Source: JAXMBN01 sp046349875 (GTDB lineage Bacteria > Planctomycetota > Planctomycetia > Pirellulales > Pirellulaceae). Taken from it: 64,000 bases of DNA. The position numbers and the translations under genes were made by a program. This document shows positions 45,517 through 54,517 of this stretch, in pieces (the first letter of the stretch is position 1; each line of letters begins with the position of its first letter). The stretch lies in assembly GCA_046349875.1 (NCBI GenBank), contig JAXMBN010000017.1, positions 1-64,000 on the forward strand, read 5' to 3'. Below the pieces are notes generated by a model. It was not told where the DNA came from, made no database searches, and worked only from the letters and a program-made list of their open reading frames with translations.

Positions 45517-46326
45517 ATGTTGAAGACCGTCAAGATTGGTCGATGGTTTGGGATCGATACATACATCCATTGGTCCTTTTGGTTGTTGATGATCTTCATC
45601 TTGTTATCGGAATCGATGGCAGGTGGATGGAGACATGGTGTTGCTGCGAGTGCCTTCTTGGGCTTTGTGTTTCTCTGTGTGTATCTTCATGAGATAGGGC
45701 ATGCGTTAGCGGCTCGCGGATATGGCATACGAACGCATGACATCACCTTGCTCCCTTTCGGAGGCATGGCACGATTGGAGTCGCTTCCAACGCAACCGCA
45801 TCAAGAATTGGTCGTCGCTATTGCTGGGCCGATCGTCAATGTTGTGATTGCCGCAAGTTTGGGGACGGTACTTTTTCTAAGCGATGGGCTTCAGCAGAAC
45901 TTGCAAGACAATCCCATGCGATTGGGATGGGTTCAGCAACTATTTTGGGTCAACATCACGCTCGCCGTTTTCAATCTACTTCCAGCCTTTCCCATGGATG
46001 GAGGACGTATCTTACGCGCCCTGCTTTCGTATCGAGTCTCGCATCTGCGAGCCACACAGATCGCCGCTAGAGTGGGGCGATATCTGGCCTTGATCATGAT
46101 CGTGCTGGGATTGTTTTATAGCTTCAGTTTGGTGCTCGTCGGCGTCTTCGTATTCATGGCGGGCATGATGGAGTTGATTCAAGCGCATGGACGTTTTGCT
46201 TGGGAGAGCGCCGTTCGCCAAGGGTATGCGTATCCTCTCGACAAGGAAGAGGATGGAGACATCATCGATGGCGAAGTCATTCGTGGCGAGATCGTGGATG
46301 CGGACTCATCACGTCGACTGAATTGA
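45517..46326 (+). CDS. M50-family site-2 protease-like membrane metalloprotease
   Basis: A 269-residue protein with about six membrane helices. The zinc motif HEIGHAL (about residue 57) and the partner motif NLLPAFPMDGGRILRALL match the S2P/SpoIVFB branch of M50. No CBS or PDZ domain is present; the C-terminus is a polar acidic tail (EVIRGEIVDADSS). The ATG at 45517 begins the conserved text LKTVKIGRWFGIDTYIHW and has GGAG just upstream; a TTG at 45478 would add an unconserved leader. It probably cleaves membrane-embedded regulators; the substrate is unknown. Confidence 0.9.
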   Translation: MLKTVKIGRWFGIDTYIHWSFWLLMIFILLSESMAGGWRHGVAASAFLGFVFLCVYLHEIGHALAARGYGIRTHDITLLPFGGMARLESLPTQPHQELVVAIAGPIVNVVIAASLGTVLFLSDGLQQNLQDNPMRLGWVQQLFWVNITLAVFNLLPAFPMDGGRILRALLSYRVSHLRATQIAARVGRYLALIMIVLGLFYSFSLVLVGVFVFMAGMMELIQAHGRFAWESAVRQGYAYPLDKEEDGDIIDGEVIRGEIVDADSSRRLN

Positions 46327-46350
46327 TCGATCGCGACGAATCCTGCAAGG

Positions 46351-48303
46351 CTAAGCAGCGCGGTAATGAACCGCGGTGGTTGGATGAAGACCACCATCGC
46401 GGACTTCATAGATGAGATCGGCCATCTCGAGGAGAGCTTCGCGGTGGGTGATGATAACGATGGTCCGTTTTCCACGATGCGCCATTAGCGATTCGCGAAT
46501 CAGTTCTTCGCTCTTCATATCGATCTGGCTGGTCGCTTCATCGAGGATCAGTATCTCGGGGTTGCGAAGCAATGCGCGTGCTAAGGCAATGCGTTGCCGT
46601 TGTCCACCGCTGAGGCGATGCCCACCATATCCCACTTTGGTTTCATATTGATCGGGAAGCAGGTTCGAAATGAATTCGTGCGCATGGGCTTCTTGCGATG
46701 CATGGAAGATGCTGGCATCGTCCGGGTTTTCGGAACCGTAGGCGATGTTGGCCCGAATCGTATCGTTGAATAGTTCGGTGTGTTGGGTTACCAGGGCCAC
46801 ACGATTGCGAACATCTTTGAGTCGCATGTCGCGAAGGTCTACACCATCGATGGAAACTTGGCCCTGCAAGGGATCATAGAATCGGCAAAGAAGGCTGATG
46901 AGAGTGGATTTGCCGCTACCATTATGCCCGACGATGGCGACCGTCGATCCAAAAGGAATATCGATCGAAACGTCGCGTAAGACGATCGCATCGGCGCGGT
47001 ATCCAAAGGTGATGTTTTGAAGTTCAATCTTTTGATGAGGTGACGGAGCCGAAACAGGATATTCGGGATCTTGGATTTGGCTTGGTCGGTCGAGCAAGGG
47101 GAAAAGTGCATCCGCAGCAACTGCACCCGCGTAGATGCTCGAGTAGATGGCCGACAGTCGACGCAATGGATCGCTGGCACCGATCAAACATCCAAAGAAG
47201 ATGAGAAGATCGGGAACGCTCAAAGGATGACTGCAGATGGGGATGCCGAAGATGTCGGTCTTTTGATTGAGGACCAAATAGGATCCGCCGAGGATGGTCG
47301 TGCAAAGCATGCCCAATCCCAAGAACTCGATCACAGGCTTGGTGAGGGCCGTGTAGAAGATAAAGCGGATGCCAAAGTTACGCATGTCTTCGGTCGCTTG
47401 ATGGAACCGCTGCGATTCCTTCTCTTCCATCGCATACGCTTGCACGGTTTGGATGTTACCCAGCGATTCCAGCATGACTTCATGAAAGCTGGAAGCTCGC
47501 GAGAGCATTCGATGGGAGAGGCTCTTGAGGTGCCTCGTGATGCGAACCAGAACAAACCCAACGGCGGGTGCCACGATCAAACTGATCAGCAACAGTCGCC
47601 AGCAGATCCATCCTGCGCCGGCCAAGCACGCAAAGATCTTGAGAGGTTCGCGAATCGCGGCGCCGAGCGTATTCATCAAACCGGTCGATAGACCTTCGGC
47701 AGTATGAGTGATGTGAGCAGAAAAACCACTGGTACCCAATTGGGAAAAGGAAGCGCGATCGAGATGCATGGCTTTGTCGAAGATGCGTTGTCGAATGCTT
47801 CTCGCAATATCGATGGCGACGCGTCCTACTAAGAGTTCGTTGGCGATCGTGAAAAGATGTTTGATCACGGTGCTCACCATGAGAACACCTACGATGGCAG
47901 TCACCGTTTTAAAGGGTGTTCGAGGGAGCCATCGGTCAACAAACGGTTTGGTTGCAAGCTTGGAATGGAGTTCTTGGCTTTCGACCATGAAGTTGGCTTC
48001 GGCTTTTGCCAAGTCGCGTTTCAGCTGCAGGTTTTGTTCTTCGTTCCCTGCCGCTTGATCGATCTTGAGCTTCAGATCGGCGACCTGCGTTTCCAGGTTT
48101 TGAATTTGAACGCGATGCTTTTCAATTTCCTCATCGATCCACTCTTGATATGAAACACCGCGTAGAGTGACTTGCAGGATGGGGAAGAAAGCGAGGATGT
48201 TGCCACCCCATAGAGCTGCCACCATCATGGAACATAGGGTAGCGACGGCGAGCGATGGCCAAAAAGGAATAGCACCCTGAAGTGCTCTCTTAAAATTATG
48301 CAT
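46351..48303 (-). CDS. ABC exporter, fused permease and ATPase (MsbA-like)
   Basis: About 650 residues. A six-helix exporter domain is followed by a nucleotide-binding domain with Walker A GHNGSGKST, the signature LSGGQRQRIALARALL, Walker B ILILDEATS and an H-loop (TIVIITHRE). Between the first two membrane helices lies an unusual charged, heptad-like insertion of about 60 residues (EEIEKHRVQIQNLETQVADL and onward), predicted to be a coiled coil outside the membrane. It probably exports a lipid or glycolipid, or possibly a peptide. The ATG at 48303 is preceded by AGGAAAG at good spacing and is preferred over a TTG at 48327. It converges with the M50 gene. Confidence 0.9.
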   Translation of the reverse strand: MHNFKRALQGAIPFWPSLAVATLCSMMVAALWGGNILAFFPILQVTLRGVSYQEWIDEEIEKHRVQIQNLETQVADLKLKIDQAAGNEEQNLQLKRDLAKAEANFMVESQELHSKLATKPFVDRWLPRTPFKTVTAIVGVLMVSTVIKHLFTIANELLVGRVAIDIARSIRQRIFDKAMHLDRASFSQLGTSGFSAHITHTAEGLSTGLMNTLGAAIREPLKIFACLAGAGWICWRLLLISLIVAPAVGFVLVRITRHLKSLSHRMLSRASSFHEVMLESLGNIQTVQAYAMEEKESQRFHQATEDMRNFGIRFIFYTALTKPVIEFLGLGMLCTTILGGSYLVLNQKTDIFGIPICSHPLSVPDLLIFFGCLIGASDPLRRLSAIYSSIYAGAVAADALFPLLDRPSQIQDPEYPVSAPSPHQKIELQNITFGYRADAIVLRDVSIDIPFGSTVAIVGHNGSGKSTLISLLCRFYDPLQGQVSIDGVDLRDMRLKDVRNRVALVTQHTELFNDTIRANIAYGSENPDDASIFHASQEAHAHEFISNLLPDQYETKVGYGGHRLSGGQRQRIALARALLRNPEILILDEATSQIDMKSEELIRESLMAHRGKRTIVIITHREALLEMADLIYEVRDGGLHPTTAVHYRAA

Positions 48304-48611
48304 CCTGATGATCTTTCCTGCGTTCAACCGCCCCTGAATGCATCCTGCATTCGATCTTTATCTGGGAAGACCCCAAGGTGATAACGCGCATCACAGTCAA
48401 CGTAAAGAGAAGAATCGCAAGCAGCAATGTTTGCTAGCATTGTTCAATGCAAAATGGATAGTCCGTGTTGGGGTTGGAAGAGAAGAGAAATGAGAGAAAT
48501 AGGGACAATGGAATTGACCTTGAGAGAGCATTGTGGCCTAATCACTTCGCGTGACGAGTGCCATGCTCATCGGTGCCATGGAGAGGCACGTGGAGACCAG
48601 GGGAGGGAATG
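48304..48611. other. Intergenic region between the ABC exporter and GT9 genes
   Basis: A divergent spacer of about 300 bases, purine-rich toward the right, ending in GGGAGGGA, which serves as ribosome binding site for the GT9 gene. It presumably contains two outward promoters. I see no RNA gene, repeat or conserved coding frame in it. Confidence 0.5.
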
Positions 48612-49715
48612 ATGAAGATTGCGGTCTTTCTGCCGAATTGGGTGGGAGATGCATGCATGGCGACCCCTGCCCTGCGAGCGTTGCGACAGCGTTATCGAGA
48701 AGATGCGGAGATCTTGTTGATTGGGCGTCGCGCGCCCATCGAGATATTGCAAGGGAATCCTTTCGTCGATCGTTGCATTGAATATCGACCGAGGGGACGC
48801 CCCAAACATCTTGGCCGGCGAGATGTGGCTTGGGCGCTTCGTCGCGAGAGAGTGGATGTTGCTTTGCTTCTTACCAATTCGCTGAGCACGGCAATGATGG
48901 CATATCTTGGGGGAGTGAGGCGTCGAATTGGATATGTCAAGGATGGACGAAGTTGGTTTTTGACAGACCGTTTTCACCTGCCCAAGCAAGCCGGCAAGAA
49001 AATTCCGGTACCGGCGATCGATGCCTACCTGCGATTGGTCGAAGCCTTGGGGTGCGACATTTCAGACCGGCACACCGAGCTCGAAGTAAGCGATAGCGAA
49101 CGCGGGGCGGCGAAAGAGGTATGGGAGGAATTCGGCTGGGACGAAACCATCCCGACGGTCGCCATCAATTCGTCGGGGGCGTATGGGGCTTCCAAGGTTT
49201 GGCCTCGCGATAAGGTGGTTTCACTTGCCCGAAAGTTGGCCGAAACGGGGCTGTATCAGGTTTTGCTGCATTGTGGGCCTGGAGAGCGTGACGAGGCTAA
49301 TGGAACGGCTCAGGAATGTGGATCGCCGCGAGTGCGTAGTCTTGGCGAGGGGCGAGCGGGAGTGCGTCAGGAACTGCCACTGGGGCTTTCCAAGGCCGTG
49401 CTGGGCAAGGCAGACGTGGTCGTCACTACGGACAGTGGGCCTCGCCATATTGCATTGGCGCTAAATCGGCCCGTGATTACCCTTTTTGGATCGACCTCGC
49501 CCGAGTGGACGCGAAGCTACAATGTTCCCGAGAAAGAGTTTTATTTGGGGCTTGCGTGTCAGCCTTGTTATCAGCGGACCTGCCCGCTTCAGCACCAGGC
49601 TTGCATGCGCGATATTTCCGTGCCCACGATTCTCAAGGCGATTGAAGAGCGAGTGGGTTCGGCGCGCGAGCCTTTTCCTTCCTCTGGCTCTCCGCGGTTG
49701 TCAGATGTCGCATAA
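48612..49715 (+). CDS. Glycosyltransferase family 9 (WaaF-like heptosyltransferase)
   Basis: About 367 residues. It opens with KIAVFLPNWVGDACMATPALRAL, the standard ADP-heptose:LPS heptosyltransferase II N-terminus. Later come VAINSSGAYGASKVWP, VVVTTDSGPRHIALALNRPV and TLFGSTSPEWTRSY, the donor-binding half of a GT-B fold. CQPCYQRTCPLQHQACM near the end is a Cys cluster common in WaaF. It likely builds the lipopolysaccharide core. The ATG at 48612 is five bases after GGAGG; ATG 48609 would be too close, and upstream ATGs extend into unconserved sequence. It is followed after 33 bases by an isomerase-like gene. Confidence 0.92.
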   Translation: MKIAVFLPNWVGDACMATPALRALRQRYREDAEILLIGRRAPIEILQGNPFVDRCIEYRPRGRPKHLGRRDVAWALRRERVDVALLLTNSLSTAMMAYLGGVRRRIGYVKDGRSWFLTDRFHLPKQAGKKIPVPAIDAYLRLVEALGCDISDRHTELEVSDSERGAAKEVWEEFGWDETIPTVAINSSGAYGASKVWPRDKVVSLARKLAETGLYQVLLHCGPGERDEANGTAQECGSPRVRSLGEGRAGVRQELPLGLSKAVLGKADVVVTTDSGPRHIALALNRPVITLFGSTSPEWTRSYNVPEKEFYLGLACQPCYQRTCPLQHQACMRDISVPTILKAIEERVGSAREPFPSSGSPRLSDVA

Positions 49716-49748
49716 TAGCGATAATCAGGTCGAGAAAAGGAGTTTACC

Positions 49749-50498
49749 GTGATTGTTGCTGCATCGACCGCTTGCTTTCCCGACCTGCCCTTGACCGAGG
49801 CGATCGACACCTTGATCGACCTTGAGTTCACGGCAGTCGAAGTTGCTCTCCATGAACATTCCTGCCAAATGCCCCCTAGTCGCATTCAGGAGGATTTTGA
49901 CGAGAGTCTTCGCATCGTTCGTGATACGCATCGATTGGAAATCGTTTCTTATGATGTGCGCATCGATGCGAAGGGCCAAGAACATTACGATCTCTTTCAG
50001 ACGATTTGTAAGTTTGCCAAGGCCACGAAGGTCGTAACGCTAACAATCCCCAGCGCTGAATTGGGAACGCCCTTCAACGAAGAGGTCGAGCATCTGCAGC
50101 GATTGGTAGATATCGCTGAAACCGAAGGGGCTCGCATCGGTATGAAGGCCCAGATCGGTCGATTGACTGAGGATCCCGATACCGTGCGTGTGCTGTGCGA
50201 TAACGTGCATGGCCTGGGACTGACCTTGGATCCCAGTCACTACCATTGCGGACCGTACAAGAACAAGAACATCGAAAAGTTGATGAAGTACGTGTTCCAC
50301 GTCCATCTTCGCGATTCCAAGAAGAATCAACTGCAGGTTCGAGTTGGGCAAGGCGAGATCGAGTACGGTCGATTGATCACCCAATTGCAGCGGGTAGGTT
50401 ATGATCAAGCGCTGAGTGTCGAGATTCTTCCTGCCGATGATTTGGATGTCCGACAAGAGTTGCGCAAGCTCCGCTTGTTGCTTGATAGCTTGCTGTAA
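49749..50498 (+). CDS. Sugar phosphate isomerase/epimerase-like TIM barrel
   Basis: 249 residues covering an AP endonuclease 2-like TIM barrel. Seen: strands ending in AVEVALHE, EIVSYDVRID, RIGMKAQIG, LGLTLDPSHYHCG, FHVHLRDSKKNQ, and ALSVEILP with the metal-binding Glu. The D-SH and H-HLRD residues match the usual divalent metal site. GTG start at 49749 with AAAAGGAG upstream. It lies 33 bases after the GT9 gene and may be cotranscribed with it. Substrate unknown. Confidence 0.85.
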   Translation: MIVAASTACFPDLPLTEAIDTLIDLEFTAVEVALHEHSCQMPPSRIQEDFDESLRIVRDTHRLEIVSYDVRIDAKGQEHYDLFQTICKFAKATKVVTLTIPSAELGTPFNEEVEHLQRLVDIAETEGARIGMKAQIGRLTEDPDTVRVLCDNVHGLGLTLDPSHYHCGPYKNKNIEKLMKYVFHVHLRDSKKNQLQVRVGQGEIEYGRLITQLQRVGYDQALSVEILPADDLDVRQELRKLRLLLDSLL

Positions 50499-50839
50499 GC
50501 GTAGCATTCCTTCGGAGCTGCGTTCCATGAGCCGCTGCTGTGGAACGATGGCGATCCAAAAAGGATTGAGAGGGTCAGGTGTCTTGCTTGACCATCTGAA
50601 GGTGCTGGAGCCGATGCATTCCGCCCGAATGCAGCGCTGACGGAATGTCGAAACCGTTTTTTAGGTAGCCATGCTTTGGGGCGACACTGACAAGGCGACG
50701 ATGAATTCTAGCGGCTGCTCAACCGGCATGGATTCCAACGGCTCCACTCGCCATGCAAATGGATTACGATGGTAGAGATCCTTCGTGTCCCTTCTTAGGA
50801 CGTTCAGGACTCTTCCTTCCATCCTACCTGGAGCATCCG
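50499..50839. other. Intergenic region between two TIM-barrel genes
   Basis: About 340 bases without a supported gene. A perfect hairpin TGCATTC-CGCCC-GAATGCA sits at 50615-50633, with a run of six T about twenty bases later. It could end transcription of the upstream genes, but the gap between stem and T-run makes this weak. The last bases carry GGAG for the next gene. Confidence 0.4.
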
Positions 50840-51751
50840 ATGCCAACCCGCCGTACCTTCATGAGTGTTTCGACGTTAGCCATGGCCTCCGTCACGACTT
50901 CATCCTTGTCCTCGTTCGCAGCAGCCCGCGATCCCGTACCCGATCGGAAAGCACCCAAGTTCAAATTGTCGCTAGCTGCGTACAGCTATCGAGATCAATT
51001 GGCGCCCAAGAAGGGAAAGCCAACGATGGATCTGCATGGGTTTATAGAAGAGTGTGCGGCTATGCAGTTGGATGGTGCCGAGTTGACCGGTTACTACATG
51101 CCAGCTGAACCGGATGAAGCGTATTTAAGAGACCTGCGAGCTCATTGTTTTCGAGCTGGATTAAGCGTTTCAGGCACAGCGACTCGCAATGAGTTTGGTT
51201 GGCCGCCTTCGCACGAGAATCACAAGAAGGAAATCGATCACGTCAAGAAGTGGATTGATTACGCTTATCAGTTGCACGCACCCACGCTGCGCATCTTTGC
51301 GGGTCACCCACAACTCAAGAATGACGAGGCCTCGACGCATGCATGGATGGTGCAATCGATGAAAGAAGCGGCGCGGTATGCCGGTGAAAAGGGCGTCTAT
51401 CTTGGCTTGGAAAACCATGGTGGTCCCACGGAAACCGCCGATGGATTGTTGAAGTTGATTCACGATGTCGATAGCCCATGGTTGGGAGCGAATCTCGATA
51501 CCGGCAACTTCCGTGGCGATGAAGATCCCTACACCCAAATGGAGAAAGTGGCTCCTTACGCGGTGAATGCACAGGTCAAAGTGGTGCTTCCGACGAAGGC
51601 TGGTAAGGTGCCGATGGATTACAAACGAGTGGCCTCGATACTTCGCAAAGCCAACTATCGCGGCTACGTCGTTTTGGAGTACGAAGAACCTGGAGATGTT
51701 GCCGCTGAGTGCCGCAAAGCTATCGCTGAACTGCGCAATGCGCTTCAGTAG
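50840..51751 (+). CDS. Exported sugar phosphate isomerase/epimerase family protein
   Basis: 303 residues. The N-terminus MPTRRTFMSVSTLAMASVTT then Ala/Ser-rich to SFAAARDP is a probable Tat-like or Sec signal (RR pair). The mature protein is a TIM barrel: KLSLAAYSYRDQL, MQLDGAELTGYYMP, LRIFAGHPQL, VYLGLENHGG (metal Glu), WLGANLDTGNFRGDEDPY, AQVKVVLP and YVVLEYEEPGD. It matches the planctomycete-rich family often linked to periplasmic sugar or polyol processing. The ATG at 50840 with GGAG six bases upstream fits the signal peptide; longer frames from 50753 lack support. Confidence 0.88.
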   Translation: MPTRRTFMSVSTLAMASVTTSSLSSFAAARDPVPDRKAPKFKLSLAAYSYRDQLAPKKGKPTMDLHGFIEECAAMQLDGAELTGYYMPAEPDEAYLRDLRAHCFRAGLSVSGTATRNEFGWPPSHENHKKEIDHVKKWIDYAYQLHAPTLRIFAGHPQLKNDEASTHAWMVQSMKEAARYAGEKGVYLGLENHGGPTETADGLLKLIHDVDSPWLGANLDTGNFRGDEDPYTQMEKVAPYAVNAQVKVVLPTKAGKVPMDYKRVASILRKANYRGYVVLEYEEPGDVAAECRKAIAELRNALQ

Positions 51752-51868
51752 ATATCCGCGCGTTGGTCTCGACGTATCTGAAGAAATCGCCAAAAGGACA
51801 AGTAAGCATGATTTATGCCTTGTCCTTTCGAGCTTTTGCAATGCATGGGCATGCGATGCATCACGGCT

Positions 51869-52912
51869 TCATTTGGCTCGACCTAACATGCGATCGAGCG
51901 AATCGGAAGTTTGATAGATCAATGCTTCGGGGTAGTGTTGGTAAGGATGGAAGTACTCGAAGGTCACGTAGCCGGTGTATGCGATCGCATGGAGAGCGTC
52001 CATCACGGCAGGCCAATTTGTTGTACCATCGAGCAACGGTCGGAAGGTTTCGAGAGAGTAATCGGTCCCCTTCTTCGTGAACTCTTTGAAGTGAATATTC
52101 TTGATCCGAATGCCGAGGATGGGTATCCAATGTTCGGCGTGCTGAAACATTGAAATGTTGCCGGTATCGTAGTGCACTTGGACGTTGGGGCTACCAAAGC
52201 TATCCACAAAGCTAACCATCTCCATCGGTGTCATGAGAAAGCCATTGAAGAAAATGTTTTCCATGTTGAGGAGAACCTTGTTCTTCTCGGCCGCCCCGAC
52301 GAGTTTCCCGACCGCTTCTTTCGCTCTCTTTTCACAAACATCGTTGGGAACCGGTTCATGGTCATCGCGCCACGGAATATGGACAGCGCCGGGAACCACC
52401 AACAGGTTGGTCACTCCCATATGTTTCGCTGCTTCCGCCATGAGGCCAGCGAGTTCGATACCGCGCGATCGTTTGGCCGCATCGTTGCTGGTCAATGGAT
52501 AGGGCCAAAATAAGAACGAACAAAGTCCGCTGATTTCGATGCCGATGCGATCAGCCAGCGAACGAATCGCAGCCAACTCTTTTGGGCTCGCTTTGGGCGA
52601 CAGGTCATTGTCGAGATCGTAGTTGAGCTCAATGCCATCAAACCCAGCTCGCTTGGCTAGTCGAAGACACTCTTCAAGGTTCATTCGCTGTGGGTAGGGA
52701 AAGGCCCACAGATTGATCGATTTTTTGAACCCATATTTCTTGGCCGAGCGTTGTCGCGTATCGACGACTTGAGTCTCCGCGATGTTTGTGCTGGCAACGA
52801 CGCTGGCATTGGGAGAAGTGGCCAAAGCGGCTGCTGACCCAAAGATACCAAGCTGCATGGCGAGTCGGCGATCGACTCGTTTCGTCTGTGCAAAAGGACC
52901 CCATTCAGACAT
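51869..52912 (-). CDS. Hydroxypyruvate isomerase-like TIM-barrel protein, exported
   Basis: About 347 residues. An N-terminal segment RRLAMQLGIFGSAAALATSP suggests a signal or Tat-like leader. The TIM barrel has FDGIELNYDLDND, VTNLLVVPGAVH, VLLNMENIFFNG (metal Glu), VQVHYDTGN, IKNIHFKEF and YVTFEYFHPY. This matches the sugar-phosphate isomerase/epimerase family. The ATG at 52912 has GGAGG eight bases upstream, so the ATG at 52927 is rejected. It converges with the previous TIM-barrel gene and diverges from the MFS gene across a REP-bearing spacer. Confidence 0.87.
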   Translation of the reverse strand: MSEWGPFAQTKRVDRRLAMQLGIFGSAAALATSPNASVVASTNIAETQVVDTRQRSAKKYGFKKSINLWAFPYPQRMNLEECLRLAKRAGFDGIELNYDLDNDLSPKASPKELAAIRSLADRIGIEISGLCSFLFWPYPLTSNDAAKRSRGIELAGLMAEAAKHMGVTNLLVVPGAVHIPWRDDHEPVPNDVCEKRAKEAVGKLVGAAEKNKVLLNMENIFFNGFLMTPMEMVSFVDSFGSPNVQVHYDTGNISMFQHAEHWIPILGIRIKNIHFKEFTKKGTDYSLETFRPLLDGTTNWPAVMDALHAIAYTGYVTFEYFHPYQHYPEALIYQTSDSLDRMLGRAK

Positions 52913-52965
52913 TGCAAACACCTCCATCTAGAAAGGAAGCAACTGAGTATAACGCCACCCAGTCC

Positions 52966-53024
52966 GCCAAAGGTGCCTGCCCTTTCGGGTGGTTTATCAG
53001 CAATAGGTGCCAGCCACCTATTGT
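52966..53024 (+). repeat. REP-like locus between TIM-barrel and MFS genes
   Basis: A perfect inverted repeat CAATAGGTG-CCAGC-CACCTATTG (53001-53023) shares the AGGTG...CACCT stem and the ATTGTTG tail with the RAYT-flanking repeats at 34.9 and 36.4 kb. A second, degraded unit (AAAGGTGCCTGCC...) lies about 33 bases upstream. It is located in the spacer between divergent genes, upstream of the MFS transporter. Confidence 0.75.
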
Positions 53025-53128
53025 TGGCGCCGGGGAATGTGGGGCTAGAAATTGCCGTCGGGATGGGATTTGGGCTATCATGATGCACCTTGTTTGAAAG
53101 CAATCCTTTTTGAAGCAAAGATCTCAGC

Positions 53129-54517
53129 ATGTCCGAATACGATCCCAGCAAGCCCTGGTGGAAACATCTCAATTCCTACCACTGGTTTGTCTTTGCGATG
53201 GCTTCGCTGGCTTGGTTGTTCGATTGTCTCGATCAGCAACTCTTTATTTTGGCGCGGCAAAATGCGATCGGGACTTTGCTGGGCGAAAACCCCGACCCGA
53301 CTACCATAAAGTCCTATGGGTCCTATGCGACATCCATTTTCGTCGCTGGTTGGGCGGTAGGAGGGCTCATCTTTGGTTCGATCGGAGATCGGATTGGGCG
53401 GGCCAAAACACTCGCGTTAACCGTTTTGATTTACTCGGTCAGCACGGGTCTTTCCGCCCTATCGCAGTCGGTTTGGGACTTCTTTGCGTATCGATTTTTG
53501 ACCGGGTTAGGAGTGGGAGGCGTATTCGGATTGGCCGTCGCCTTGATTGCCGATGGAATGCCTGAACAAGTTCGTTCCAAGGCTTTGGGGTGGTTGCAAT
53601 CGCTATCGGCCGTCGGGAATGTGACCGCGGGGCTTTGCAGTCTTGCTTTAGCGAGCGTACCACCTGGCGTCTCGTGGAAGTACATGTTTTTGATCGGGTC
53701 GATGCCAGCCTTTCTTTGCATCTTCATCATGCTCAAACTTCGTGAGCCAGAGAAATGGGTTGAGGCAAAGAGGATCAGCAAGGAAACGCCAGGCAAGGCG
53801 ATGGGATCTTATGGAAGTTTGCTTGGGGAACCGCGCTGGAGTCGACCTGCTTTGTTGGGAATGATCCTTTGCGTCGCAGGTGTTGTCGGGCTTTGGGGCG
53901 TTGGCTTTTTCAGTCCCGAATTGGTATCGACCTCGTTAGAAGCATCGCTGCGGGCAGAAGGGCTCGACGGTAAGGAACTCAGCAAAGCCAAAGCAACGTG
54001 GTCAGCCTATAACTTGATCGTTCAAAACATCGGAGCCTTTATTGGGATGTTAGCCTTTTCGAGGCTCGCTCAATCGATCGGCCGCAAACCTGCGTTCGCG
54101 ATTGGTTTTATTGGAGCCTTGGTGGCTACCGTGTTTTTCTATCAGTTCTTCAATGACAAGAGCGACATTTGGATGAGCGCGGTGATGGGCTTCGCGCAGC
54201 TCTCACTCTTCGCGGGCTTCGCAATCTATTTGCCTGAATTGTTTCCAACGCGGCTTCGAAGTACAGGTACGAGCTTCTGCTACAACGTGGGACGATTTGT
54301 GGCGGCGAGCGGACCATTCACGTTGGGTGTGCTGCAAGAGAAACTTGCAGCCGCAGCTATCGCCACGATGCCTGACGCCGATAAAGCCGTGCAAGCCGCC
54401 GCTAAGCTCGATGCTTTCCGCAGCGCCGCGTGCTGGCTTGCACTCATCTATCTGATCGGGTTGCTCGTTCTTCCATTCCTCCCAGAAACGAAAGGTCGGC
54501 CTCTACCGGAAGACTAG
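53129..54517 (+). CDS. MFS transporter (sugar porter-like)
   Basis: 462 residues with about twelve membrane helices. Motif A-like GDRIGRAKT after helix 2, YRFLTGLGVGGVFGLAVALIAD, a central loop with REPEKWVEAKR, and a terminal LPFLPETKGRPLPED, which is the PETKG signature of sugar and metabolite porters. It lies among sugar phosphate isomerase-like genes, suggesting uptake of a sugar, polyol or sugar acid; the exact substrate is unknown. The start ATG is 53129. Confidence 0.9.
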   Translation: MSEYDPSKPWWKHLNSYHWFVFAMASLAWLFDCLDQQLFILARQNAIGTLLGENPDPTTIKSYGSYATSIFVAGWAVGGLIFGSIGDRIGRAKTLALTVLIYSVSTGLSALSQSVWDFFAYRFLTGLGVGGVFGLAVALIADGMPEQVRSKALGWLQSLSAVGNVTAGLCSLALASVPPGVSWKYMFLIGSMPAFLCIFIMLKLREPEKWVEAKRISKETPGKAMGSYGSLLGEPRWSRPALLGMILCVAGVVGLWGVGFFSPELVSTSLEASLRAEGLDGKELSKAKATWSAYNLIVQNIGAFIGMLAFSRLAQSIGRKPAFAIGFIGALVATVFFYQFFNDKSDIWMSAVMGFAQLSLFAGFAIYLPELFPTRLRSTGTSFCYNVGRFVAASGPFTLGVLQEKLAAAAIATMPDADKAVQAAAKLDAFRSAACWLALIYLIGLLVLPFLPETKGRPLPED

